NCBI GenBank assembly: GCA_910589635.1
Contig: CAJUTD010000002.1
Coordinates: 46,787 to 110,786, forward strand
Reading direction: 5' to 3'
DNA: 64,000 bases
Source of the DNA: an uncultured Lachnospiraceae bacterium
Lineage (GTDB): Bacteria; Bacillota; Clostridia; Lachnospirales; Lachnospiraceae
The position numbers and the translations under genes are program-made. Below, one piece after another: positions 7,937-15,801 of the stretch. Below the pieces are notes generated by a model. It was not told the origin of the DNA. It searched no databases and saw only the letters and a program-made list of their open reading frames with translations. Numbering within the stretch: the first letter of the stretch is position 1; each line of letters opens with the position of its first letter.

Positions 7937-9265
7937 ATGAAAAAAGTGATAACATACGGCTCATTTGACTTGTTTCATGAGGGGCATTACCAACTGCTCA
8001 AGCGGGCGCGTGAATTGGGAGACTACCTGATTGTCGGGGTCACAACAGAACATTACGACGAATACAGAGGGAAATTGAATGTTATGGATTCTCTGATGGA
8101 GCGCATTGATAATGTTAAGAAGACCGGATTTGCAGATGAGATTATTATCGAAGACCATATTGGACAGAAGCTGGAAGACGTTCAGAAATACCAGGTAGAT
8201 GTGTTTACGGTCGGCTCTGACTGGACGGGGACTTTTGATTGGCTCAAAGATTACTGTGAGGTGGTCTATTTAGAGCGGACGAAAAATGTTTCCAGCACCA
8301 TGCTGCGCGCCAAGAAATACAAAATTCTCAATCTCGGCGTAATTGGAACCGGCAGGATTGCGAGACGCTTTTATCCAGAGACAAAATATGTCAGCGGCGT
8401 CAATGTCAAGGGCGTGTATAATCCGCATTTGCAAAGCGCTTCGGATTACCAAGAAATGTTTGGCCTTGAATTTGGCACCGACAACATAGAAAAATTCTGG
8501 GAACAGATTGACGCCGTCTATATTGCATCGCCGCATGAGACGCATGTTTCTTATATGGAACAGGCATTGCAAATGGGCAAGCATGTGTTATGTGAGAAAC
8601 CGATGGCTTTGTCGGAGCGGGAAGCGAAAGATTTGTATGCACTGGCGGCAAAGAAGGAGTGCGTGCTCATGGAAGCCGTTAAGACGGCATATTGCCCGGG
8701 TTTTCAGCAGCTTTTGGGCATTGCCAGAAGCGGTGTGATCGGCGCAATCCGTGATGTGGAGGCAGCGTTTACAAAACTTGAAACTGCGGGTAGCCGGGAA
8801 TTGACAGACCTTGATTTTGGCGGCAGTTTCCTCGAACTGGCAAGTTATCCGCTGCTGGCGATTTTCAAGCTGCTGGGCACAGATTATGAGGATTTGCGGT
8901 TTGAAGCGATACGAGATGAGAATGGGATTGATTTATACACCAAGGCATATTTCCGCTACAAAAACAGTTTAGCGACAGCCAAGACAGGACTGGGCGTGAA
9001 GTCGGAGGGCGAGCTGCTGATCTCGGGAACCAAAGGTTATATCTTCGTGCCTGCGCCCTGGTGGAAGACCCAGGAAATAGAAGTCCGCTTCGAGAAACAG
9101 GAGCAAAATGAGAAGTTCTTCTATAAATTTCTCGGAGAAGGGCTGCGCTATGAAATCAGTGATTTTGTGGCGGCGGTCAACGGCAATGAGAAAAAGGAGC
9201 ATAAGCTGAGGGCAGAAGAATCGGTGGCGATGGCAAGGGTGATGGAAGCCTGGAGGAATGTGTAG
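7937..9265 (+). CDS. Fusion of glycerol-3-phosphate-type cytidylyltransferase and Gfo/Idh/MocA oxidoreductase
   Basis: 442 residues in two domains. Residues 1-130 match TagD/GCT cytidylyltransferases: the CTP-binding H-E-G-H at 14-17 and R-T-K-N-V-S-S-T near 114-121 (the counterpart of R-T-x-G-I-S-S-T). Residues 131-442 are a Gfo/Idh/MocA NAD(P)-dependent oxidoreductase with G-T-G-R-I-A at 137-142 and the family E-K-P in C-E-K-P-M-A. The two activities on one chain suggest oxidation or reduction of a small polyol or sugar and its activation as a CDP derivative. It starts 18 nt after the LicD gene. The substrate is unknown; CDP-glycerol or CDP-ribitol-like products are possible. Confidence 0.85.
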   Translation: MKKVITYGSFDLFHEGHYQLLKRARELGDYLIVGVTTEHYDEYRGKLNVMDSLMERIDNVKKTGFADEIIIEDHIGQKLEDVQKYQVDVFTVGSDWTGTFDWLKDYCEVVYLERTKNVSSTMLRAKKYKILNLGVIGTGRIARRFYPETKYVSGVNVKGVYNPHLQSASDYQEMFGLEFGTDNIEKFWEQIDAVYIASPHETHVSYMEQALQMGKHVLCEKPMALSEREAKDLYALAAKKECVLMEAVKTAYCPGFQQLLGIARSGVIGAIRDVEAAFTKLETAGSRELTDLDFGGSFLELASYPLLAIFKLLGTDYEDLRFEAIRDENGIDLYTKAYFRYKNSLATAKTGLGVKSEGELLISGTKGYIFVPAPWWKTQEIEVRFEKQEQNEKFFYKFLGEGLRYEISDFVAAVNGNEKKEHKLRAEESVAMARVMEAWRNV

Positions 9266-9275
9266 GGATCCAATA

Positions 9276-9305
9276 TTGACTGAGATATATACCTTGGTAT
9301 ATATT
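9276..9305 (+). promoter_or_regulatory. vapBC promoter with overlapping palindromic operator
   Basis: TTGACT (9276-9281), an 18-nt spacer and TATATT (9300-9305) form a sigma-A type promoter. A perfect inverted repeat, ATATATACC-TT-GGTATATAT (9285-9304), fills the spacer and overlaps the -10 box. This is what autorepression by a VapB-VapC complex would need. Confidence 0.65.
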
Positions 9306-9350
9306 ATAGAGAGATATAAAATATTTTGTTGTAGAGGGAGGCCGATTATC

Positions 9351-9581
9351 ATGACAACAGCAAAGATATTTGAGAATGGAAGAAGCCAGGCAGTAAGATT
9401 GCCCAAAGAATATCGTTTTTCCGAGGATGAGGTTTTGATAAGCAAGGTTGGAGAAATTGTAATGCTTATACCCAAGTCTTTAAAGTGGGATGGTTTTTTC
9501 AGTGGAATCAATATGTTTTCCGATGATTTTATGGCAAAGGGGCGGCAGCAGCAGGAAGAACAGGAGCGTGAACAGCTATGA
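9351..9581 (+). CDS. vapB: VapB-type antitoxin, AbrB/SpoVT-like
   Basis: 76 residues. The N-terminal swapped-hairpin DNA-binding motif is visible as F-E-N-G-R-S-Q-A-V-R-L-P-K-E (residues 6-19), the hallmark of AbrB-type VapB proteins. The C-terminal half (I-N-M-F-S-D-D-F onward) is the toxin-binding tail. The frame extends upstream, but the ATG at 9351 follows a GAGGGAGG site and gives the family start. It overlaps vapC by 4 nt (ATGA), the usual coupling in this toxin-antitoxin type. Confidence 0.9.
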   Translation: MTTAKIFENGRSQAVRLPKEYRFSEDEVLISKVGEIVMLIPKSLKWDGFFSGINMFSDDFMAKGRQQQEEQEREQL

Positions 9582-9976
9582 AATATATGCTGGACACAAA
9601 TATATGTATCTTTATTATCAAGCAAAAGCCGGAAAATGTATTGAAACGGTTTTTGCAATTAGAGGTAGGGGATATTTGTATTTCTTCTATCACTTATGCC
9701 GAATTGGTCCATGGAGTGGAAAAGAGCCAGGCAAGAGAAAAAAACAGGCTTGCCCTTACTATATTTTTGTCAGAAATTCAAATTATGCCGTTTGATGATT
9801 TAGCGGCACAGGTTTATGGCAAGGTTAAAACGGACTTACAGAAAAAAGGGACAATGATTGGTCCGTTTGATACTTTGATAGCTGCTCATGCAAAGTCTTT
9901 AGATTTGGTGTTAATTACAAATAATACAAGAGAATTTGCCAGGGTTGAGGGATTGGAATTGGAAGATTGGGTATAG
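9578..9976 (+). CDS. vapC: VapC-type PIN domain ribonuclease toxin
   Basis: 132 residues, the usual size of VapC. PIN-domain acidic residues are visible: Asp6 in M-L-D-T-N, Glu42 in Y-A-E-L and Asp98 in G-P-F-D-T-L-I-A-A-H-A, with T-N-N-T-R-E-F near 114-120. VapC enzymes cut RNA, often tRNA, when the antitoxin is lost. All catalytic positions look intact, so the pair is probably functional. It lies inside the glycosylation island and breaks the run of sugar genes, possibly acting as a stabilising or acquired module. Confidence 0.9.
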   Translation: MKYMLDTNICIFIIKQKPENVLKRFLQLEVGDICISSITYAELVHGVEKSQAREKNRLALTIFLSEIQIMPFDDLAAQVYGKVKTDLQKKGTMIGPFDTLIAAHAKSLDLVLITNNTREFARVEGLELEDWV

Positions 9977-10022
9977 GGAAATATGCGTATGGTGGAACAA
10001 CTGATGCCAAAGGAGGCATATC

Positions 10023-11645
10023 ATGAATTATCAAAGAAAAGAAGAGATTCCAATTAGCGTAATTATACCCGTATATAATGTCGCCGACTGGCTCGATGCA
10101 TGTATGGAGTCGGTGGTAAACCAGACCTTTACAGAGTTTGAAGTGATTCTAGTGGACGATGGCTCAGATGACGGTTCGCAATACAAGTGCCGCCAATGGG
10201 CGAAGAATGACAGCCGTGTCAGGGTAATCACCAAGGAAAATGAGGGACCATCCAAGGCGAGGAACCGGGGGCTCTCGGAGGCGAAAGGGAAATATGTGGT
10301 GTTTATAGACGCGGACGACTGGGTAGACGCGCGTTATCTCGAGCTTTTGTACCGCCGCGCAGTGGAGACGGAAGCGGATATCGTCGAATGTAATGTGTTT
10401 AGGGTAAACAATGAGACGGGCAAAAAAAATCTGCGAATTTCTTCTGGGGTTATGGGCGTGGATGATACGTTGGAAGAGCATATGAAATATGGGTATACAG
10501 CTATCTGGAAATGCATGTTTCGGAAAGAACTTTTTACAAAGCATGGCGTAATATTTCCAGACTGCCACAGCGAAGCGAGAGCGGTGTATGCCTTATTGCT
10601 GGCTTTGGGCAGCCGGATAGAAAACGTGCAGGAACCCTTGTATTATTACCGTATATTCCGGCAGGGCTCGCTGACTTCAAAGCCGCGTTCCGGTGGCGAA
10701 GACCAGAGTATGACGGGAATCCAGGCGTTTGAACACCTGCTCTTGGGTTTCCGGCAGTACGGGCTTTTCACAAAGTATGAGAAATTGTTGCAAGAGATTG
10801 TTACATATAAAATGTCGGATTTGCTGGCGGCGTTTTTTATGCGGAGGAAAGCAAACGATTACCGGCGGCTTGTGGAGAATTACCGCTTATTCATTTCACA
10901 GGAGTTTCCAGGCGCGCCGGCTTACCGGTACATAACTTGGGGCGGCTACAATCTAAACCGTATTTTGTGTAATATGAATTTACTGCACGACCCATACTGC
11001 CGTTTCAATTTTTCCAGTATAATCAGTCTCATGCATCCGGTGCAGGCAGAGCCGGTATGCCGTCATAAAAACCGGTATCGGGAAATTATGGTAAACCGGG
11101 AAATTACAGGCATGTTTTGGCAAGTAATAGAGGAGGCTGCGCCGGATTTCCTGTTTGTAGACTTTCTGGAAGAGCGGTTTGATATATTGGCTTGTGCCGG
11201 GGGGTATCTGACAAAGAGTGATGCGTTTGACGGTGCGGAGTGTTCCATAGAGGAACTGCGGGTAATCGCCCGCGGAACAAAAGAATGTGAATCGCTGTGG
11301 CAGGAAAGCTGCCTGGCTTTTATCCGGCAAGTAAAGGCGTGTTGTCCGTCTGTGCGCCTGGTACTGGTGGAGAATTATCTCAGCGAACGAAAAGGTGATA
11401 TCCATGGGCAGGAACCGTATGAGAATCTTGGGGAAATCAGGAGCACAAACAAGCTGCTGCAAAGTTATTACGGTTTTTTTCGGAAAAATTGCCACGATTT
11501 GCTTGTGGTGAAAGCATGGAAGAGTAAATACTATTTTACAGATTGTAAGTATGAGCACGGCGCTATACCGTCTCATCTCAATGAGATAGCCAACCGGGAG
11601 ATTGCCGGGATGGCGGAAAGGGAAATTGGCATATGGAAGGCATGA
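10023..11645 (+). CDS. GT2 glycosyltransferase fused to a DUF6270-like C-terminal domain
   Basis: 540 residues. The N-terminal 230 or so are a GT2/GT-A domain: V-I-I-P-V-Y-N-V at 13-20, V-D-D-G-S at 44-48 and the metal-binding D-A-D (96-98). The C-terminal part, from about residue 320, has F-S-S-I-I-S-L-M-H-P, then F-L-F-V-D-F-L-E-E-R-F-D, then W-x-E-S-C. This resembles DUF6270 proteins, an SGNH-like group, but the G-S-C nucleophile block expected at their N-terminus is not seen. The gene at 15802 has the same architecture. The last 13 nt overlap the next gene. A six-G run lies at 11199-11204. Confidence 0.78.
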   Translation: MNYQRKEEIPISVIIPVYNVADWLDACMESVVNQTFTEFEVILVDDGSDDGSQYKCRQWAKNDSRVRVITKENEGPSKARNRGLSEAKGKYVVFIDADDWVDARYLELLYRRAVETEADIVECNVFRVNNETGKKNLRISSGVMGVDDTLEEHMKYGYTAIWKCMFRKELFTKHGVIFPDCHSEARAVYALLLALGSRIENVQEPLYYYRIFRQGSLTSKPRSGGEDQSMTGIQAFEHLLLGFRQYGLFTKYEKLLQEIVTYKMSDLLAAFFMRRKANDYRRLVENYRLFISQEFPGAPAYRYITWGGYNLNRILCNMNLLHDPYCRFNFSSIISLMHPVQAEPVCRHKNRYREIMVNREITGMFWQVIEEAAPDFLFVDFLEERFDILACAGGYLTKSDAFDGAECSIEELRVIARGTKECESLWQESCLAFIRQVKACCPSVRLVLVENYLSERKGDIHGQEPYENLGEIRSTNKLLQSYYGFFRKNCHDLLVVKAWKSKYYFTDCKYEHGAIPSHLNEIANREIAGMAEREIGIWKA

Positions 11646-13429
11646 AGCAGGAATTGGAAAGGCGTTACCATAACTTGTTTGCGGATTATGGGCTTGCATC
11701 CCCCATGGATACCGGTGATATCATTCCCATCATCCGCCGGTCGCTAAGCGCATTCCTCAAGGATGCCAAGAGACCGGCGATCTACTGCAATGGCGGCCAT
11801 ACGAAAATGTTGATGGCGGGTTTCATGTACGAGCTGAGGAATGTGAAACATATCGTGGATAATTACGCGCCCTGCGCACAGGAGGGAGGGTTCGCGCTGA
11901 TTCGGGATGATGAGATAGAAGCGCAGGGGATTGATGCAATTGTGCTGTCCTCCTATAAATTTCGCAATGACCTCAAAGAAAGCCTTAAGAAAAAGCACCC
12001 TCATATTCCCGTACTCGATATTTACGATGAGTTTGCCAAAGCGGGCATTCTGGTGGAGACGGACTACTATTATTTCAGCCATCCGTACCAGCATTATAAG
12101 AGAATCAACGATTTCCAGCGACAGATTCGGGAGGGCGCCAAGGAACGTACGCTCAAAGACTTGTACCTGGACCTTGTTACAAGGTATCTTCATATCAAAG
12201 ATTTCCGTACTGCTATCATTAAATTAAATGAGTGGGCAGCTCTGGATGGCGCGGCGGCTGAGGATATCACTTTGGCTGAAAGGATGCGCACAGATGTGGA
12301 GTTCCTTTATGAGTTGGAGCGCAAAGCGGCGGCGCAGGTTTCCGGGGACCATGTGCTCATGTTCTGCATGGACGGCCTGCGGCAGCAGGATTTGTCGGTG
12401 GAAGATATGCCGAAGCTCAAGAAAATGTTGGATGAGACTTCTTATCAGTTTACGCGGGCGTACTCCTATTCCACCTCAACTTATGAAAGTCTGGTTGCCG
12501 TCTATAGCGGGAACAGCGATTTCAGGACGCGAAATTTTGAAAAGAACCATGTGGAGGCAGAAGATTGTTCCTTTGCCAGCCTTGCTCTGCAGCAGGGCAG
12601 GCAGATCCATATATATGCTGATAACGCGCGTTTTCTGGAAGGAGAGGGAGTGCGCCATAAGGAGCGTTTCTTGACGGTGACGCAGAAATTATGGCAGTTT
12701 ATCTTGGACGCCCTGGAAACGGAGCGCGAGCTGTTTTATATCCATGAGCTGTATGAGAGCCATTTTACATTTTCCAATCCCTATACCGAGGAGAAGCTCA
12801 TGTCCGAGGGCACGGCAATGTTGTTTGATTTCCTGCCGGCGAAGGGCGGCAGGCTGAGGGCAGATTACGACAGACAGCACAAGGACGCCATTCATTATCT
12901 GGATGATGTTGTTACGCCATTGCTTCGTCCCCTGAAATGCAGGATGGCAATCTATGCCGACCATGGCAATCTTGTGCTCGATTATGACAGTAAATTAACA
13001 GACGTAGGAGCGTTGGAATACACTTGTTCCGAAGGGTGGACGAGGATTCCGCTGGCGCTGCGCGCACCAGAGATGGCAGCAGGGACGGACAACAGACTCA
13101 TTTCCTTGATGGAATTAAATAAGATGATGGAAAGCCTGCTCACGGCAAAATCGTATGCGGCAAAGGATGTGCGTTATATTAAAATCGGACGCTCCCAATT
13201 GTATAACCCCAATTTCCAGGTCTTGTATGAGATGGTTGGGAAAGGCAGGCAGCTTCTTGCCTTTGAGTGTTTCCTGTTCGTGGACGGCAGGCGGCTGATT
13301 GTCTATGCCGACGGTGCGGTGGAATTGTATGATACGGCGGGCAATCTTATCCAAGACGGCAAAGTGCAATTAGCTGCGCAGATAGAGGAAGATATTACCG
13401 TCTGCGATTCTCGTTCCCTACAGTTGTGA
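11633..13429 (+). CDS. Sulfatase/alkaline phosphatase-superfamily protein with N-terminal Rossmann-like region
   Basis: 598 residues. From about 235 to 500 it resembles the sulfatase/LTA-synthase clan: metal-binding D247 in F-C-M-D-G-L, a Ser/Thr cluster S-T-S-T (280-283) where the nucleophile would sit, H-E-L-Y-E-S-H-F and Y-A-D-H-G-N (Asp443, His444). The first 140 residues look like a Rossmann-type module of unknown ligand. No signal peptide or membrane helix is seen, unlike surface-acting phosphoethanolamine or phosphoglycerol transferases, so it probably acts in the cytoplasm on a glycan precursor. The start at 11633 has AAAGGGA 8 nt ahead; another ATG lies at 11642. The transferred or removed group is unknown. 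Confidence 0.72.
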   Translation: MEGMKQELERRYHNLFADYGLASPMDTGDIIPIIRRSLSAFLKDAKRPAIYCNGGHTKMLMAGFMYELRNVKHIVDNYAPCAQEGGFALIRDDEIEAQGIDAIVLSSYKFRNDLKESLKKKHPHIPVLDIYDEFAKAGILVETDYYYFSHPYQHYKRINDFQRQIREGAKERTLKDLYLDLVTRYLHIKDFRTAIIKLNEWAALDGAAAEDITLAERMRTDVEFLYELERKAAAQVSGDHVLMFCMDGLRQQDLSVEDMPKLKKMLDETSYQFTRAYSYSTSTYESLVAVYSGNSDFRTRNFEKNHVEAEDCSFASLALQQGRQIHIYADNARFLEGEGVRHKERFLTVTQKLWQFILDALETERELFYIHELYESHFTFSNPYTEEKLMSEGTAMLFDFLPAKGGRLRADYDRQHKDAIHYLDDVVTPLLRPLKCRMAIYADHGNLVLDYDSKLTDVGALEYTCSEGWTRIPLALRAPEMAAGTDNRLISLMELNKMMESLLTAKSYAAKDVRYIKIGRSQLYNPNFQVLYEMVGKGRQLLAFECFLFVDGRRLIVYADGAVELYDTAGNLIQDGKVQLAAQIEEDITVCDSRSLQL

Positions 13430-13461
13430 ATTAGTGGTATTATGGATAAGGAGAAAGCGGC

Positions 13462-14562
13462 ATGAAGAAAATATTTTTCATTATCAACTGCTACACGAAA
13501 GGCGGAGGCGCGGAATCTCTGCTCACCCAGATTGTCAACCATTTGAATCCTGAAAAATATGAGATTGGCATTATGGAAATCATTCATGATACCATTAAGA
13601 CAGAGCCCGTCAACAGTAATATCAGGATATACCCATATTATGTGAAAGCGGACGACAGCGAGCGCAAGGCAAAGATGTACTACGTCTACCACGAGTGGGA
13701 TAAGGTGATAGCAGAGTATATTCCCATGGACTATGACTTGTATGTGTCGTTTAATTATCTGAAGCCAACCTTTCTTCTGCCGCCGGGGAAGAAAAATATT
13801 GCCTGGATTCACAGTGATGTATATCTTTTGGGCAAGCCGGACAAGAAAGAGGAACGTGCGTTGCAGGAGGAAGCCTTTTGCAAGGCGGAGCGGATTGTGT
13901 CAATCAGCGACCTTACGACACAGTCCTTGATTGATTTGTTCCCCAAGCATAAGGATAAGCTGAGGGTCATCTATAATGGACTGGACACGCAAAACGTCAG
14001 GGCGCAGGCAATGGAAGCGACAAAGGTTAAGCTTAACCATCCGGCAATCCTGTCGGTGGGGCGGCTGGACGCCAGAAAGAATCCCTTGCGAATGCTTACT
14101 ATATTTGAGAAAGTACATGGCAGAGAGGAGGGCGTTCATCTCTATTATCTTGGTTATGGGGAACTGGAAGAGGCTGTTTTGCGGGCGGCACAAGAGAAGG
14201 GCGTCAGTGAGTATGTGCATTTGCTGGGTTATCACGATAACCCTTTCCCGATTCTGGCGCAGTGTGATGTGAACTGCATGTTTTCCCATTACGAGGGATT
14301 TCCCATGGTGTTGCTCGAAGGAGCTGCATTAGACAAACCATTTGTATCTTCGGTTGTCGGCGGCTCGAGGGAGCTGGCGAACGGCCAGCGGTGCGGCAGA
14401 ACCGTAGAGACGGATGAAGAGGCGGCGGAGGCCATTCTTACTATGCTGCATGCAGACCGGCAGCAGATGGCAAAGGAGTGCCGGGAATCCATTAAGCGTT
14501 TTGAGCTGCGGGAATATATGCGCCAGATAGAAGCGCTGTTTGATGAAGTATTAGAAGGTTGA
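13462..14562 (+). CDS. GT4-type (GT-B) glycosyltransferase
   Basis: 366 residues of the GT-B glycosyltransferase 1/4 family. The N-terminal K-G-G-G-A-E acceptor loop, a mid-protein S-V-G-R-L-D-A-R-K-N-P (start of the C-terminal Rossmann domain, about 195) and S-H-Y-E-G-F-P-M-V-L-L-E-G-A (E-x7-E type donor-binding helix) are all present. It should add a hexose or related sugar from a nucleotide donor to the growing glycan. A GGAGAAAG ribosome binding site precedes the ATG. Donor and acceptor cannot be predicted. Confidence 0.88.
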   Translation: MKKIFFIINCYTKGGGAESLLTQIVNHLNPEKYEIGIMEIIHDTIKTEPVNSNIRIYPYYVKADDSERKAKMYYVYHEWDKVIAEYIPMDYDLYVSFNYLKPTFLLPPGKKNIAWIHSDVYLLGKPDKKEERALQEEAFCKAERIVSISDLTTQSLIDLFPKHKDKLRVIYNGLDTQNVRAQAMEATKVKLNHPAILSVGRLDARKNPLRMLTIFEKVHGREEGVHLYYLGYGELEEAVLRAAQEKGVSEYVHLLGYHDNPFPILAQCDVNCMFSHYEGFPMVLLEGAALDKPFVSSVVGGSRELANGQRCGRTVETDEEAAEAILTMLHADRQQMAKECRESIKRFELREYMRQIEALFDEVLEG

Positions 14563-14651
14563 CAGGCGATTTGAGCGGTAAGGCAGCTGGTGCAGGAAGA
14601 ATCATGACTGTGGAAACATTTGCAATTATCTGGTGAAGCGCAGGAAGGGGG

Positions 14652-15752
14652 ATGTGGATGTATACGGTAGAAGATTTTGTAAGGCGGGCCATGGCAAGCA
14701 GAGGCCTTATCTGTTATGGAACAGGGAAACGATTTCAGGTATTTGTTGAGCATTTCCGGGGCACGCAAGTTTTAGATAAAGTGGCTTTCTGCGTGGATAG
14801 GGACGCTGGCCTGCACGGCAGCCAAGTTTCTGTGGGAGACCGGATGGTTGATGTTTTGCCAATCGAATTGCTGACAGAGATAAAAGAAAGGGGCATGGTC
14901 CTCTTAATCACCAATGTGCGTTATCAAGATGTGCTGTCGGATTTGTCGGCGAAGAGGCTTTTACCGGCAGAGGAGGATTACTTTTGCTTTACGCATCTGT
15001 ACGGTATGATACTGGAAGAACAGGCAATGGCTAAGAGCATTCCCGTAGACTGCCGTCTTACTGGAAATGCCGTGATTCCCAAGGTCATCCATTACTGCTG
15101 GTTCGGGAGAAACCCTATTCCTGAGCATTACAAAAGGTGGATGGAGAGCTGGCATACATATTGCCCGGATTATGAAATCAGGGAATGGAATGAGGACAAT
15201 TACGATATCACCAAGAACCAATATATGTACGAAGCTTACCAGCACAAGAAATGGGGATTTGTCCCCGATTATGCCAGATTGGACATTATCTATGAGCACG
15301 GTGGGATATATTTGGACACCGATGTGGAATTAGTGGGTAATTTGGACGATTTGCGCTATCAGATGGGTTTTGCCGGGTTTGAACGTCCAGGTCTGATAAA
15401 TCTGGGGCTGGGGTTTGGAGCGGTCAAGGGACTGCCGATCATAAGGAGGATGCGGGACGCCTATAATGATTTATGCTTTGTGCAGCAGGATGGCAGCCTT
15501 AATCTGACGGCAAGCCCGGTGTACCAGACAGATTTTCTATTGCGGGAAGGGCTTAATTTGAATGGGGAATACCAAAAGCTGGGCGATTTTGTTATTTATC
15601 CAGAGAAAATGCTCAGCGGCAAATGTCCCTACACGCGCCGGGTGAGGCTTGCGCCTTACACGAAGTCCATCCACCATTTCGACGCTTCCTGGGTGGATGA
15701 TGCGTGGAAGGAGCGCAACCGCAGGTTTGAGGCGGAGATGAATGCTAAATGA
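14652..15752 (+). CDS. GT32-type glycosyltransferase with N-terminal Rossmann-like module
   Basis: 366 residues. Residues 140-366 match the GT32/DXD sugar-binding group: P-K-V-I-H-Y-C-W-F-G, then V-P-D-Y-A-R-L-D-I-I-Y-E-H-G-G-I-Y-L-D-T-D with the catalytic D222-T-D224. The first 120 residues form a separate module beginning I-C-Y-G-T-G-K and ending in L-L-I-T-N-V-R-Y, similar to the Rossmann modules attached to other enzymes here. An AAGGGGG site lies just upstream; ATG codons at 14652 and 14658 are both possible. Probably adds a hexose or hexosamine to the glycan. Confidence 0.83.
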   Translation: MWMYTVEDFVRRAMASRGLICYGTGKRFQVFVEHFRGTQVLDKVAFCVDRDAGLHGSQVSVGDRMVDVLPIELLTEIKERGMVLLITNVRYQDVLSDLSAKRLLPAEEDYFCFTHLYGMILEEQAMAKSIPVDCRLTGNAVIPKVIHYCWFGRNPIPEHYKRWMESWHTYCPDYEIREWNEDNYDITKNQYMYEAYQHKKWGFVPDYARLDIIYEHGGIYLDTDVELVGNLDDLRYQMGFAGFERPGLINLGLGFGAVKGLPIIRRMRDAYNDLCFVQQDGSLNLTASPVYQTDFLLREGLNLNGEYQKLGDFVIYPEKMLSGKCPYTRRVRLAPYTKSIHHFDASWVDDAWKERNRRFEAEMNAK

Positions 15753-15801
15753 AATAATAATATTATAAAAATATAGATGTTTAAAGATGGAGAGGGATAC
15801 G

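Noticed and set aside
10980..11699. Long minus-strand frame of 239 residues
   Set aside because: It is antisense to the GT2-DUF6270 gene and shows no motif or ribosome binding site.
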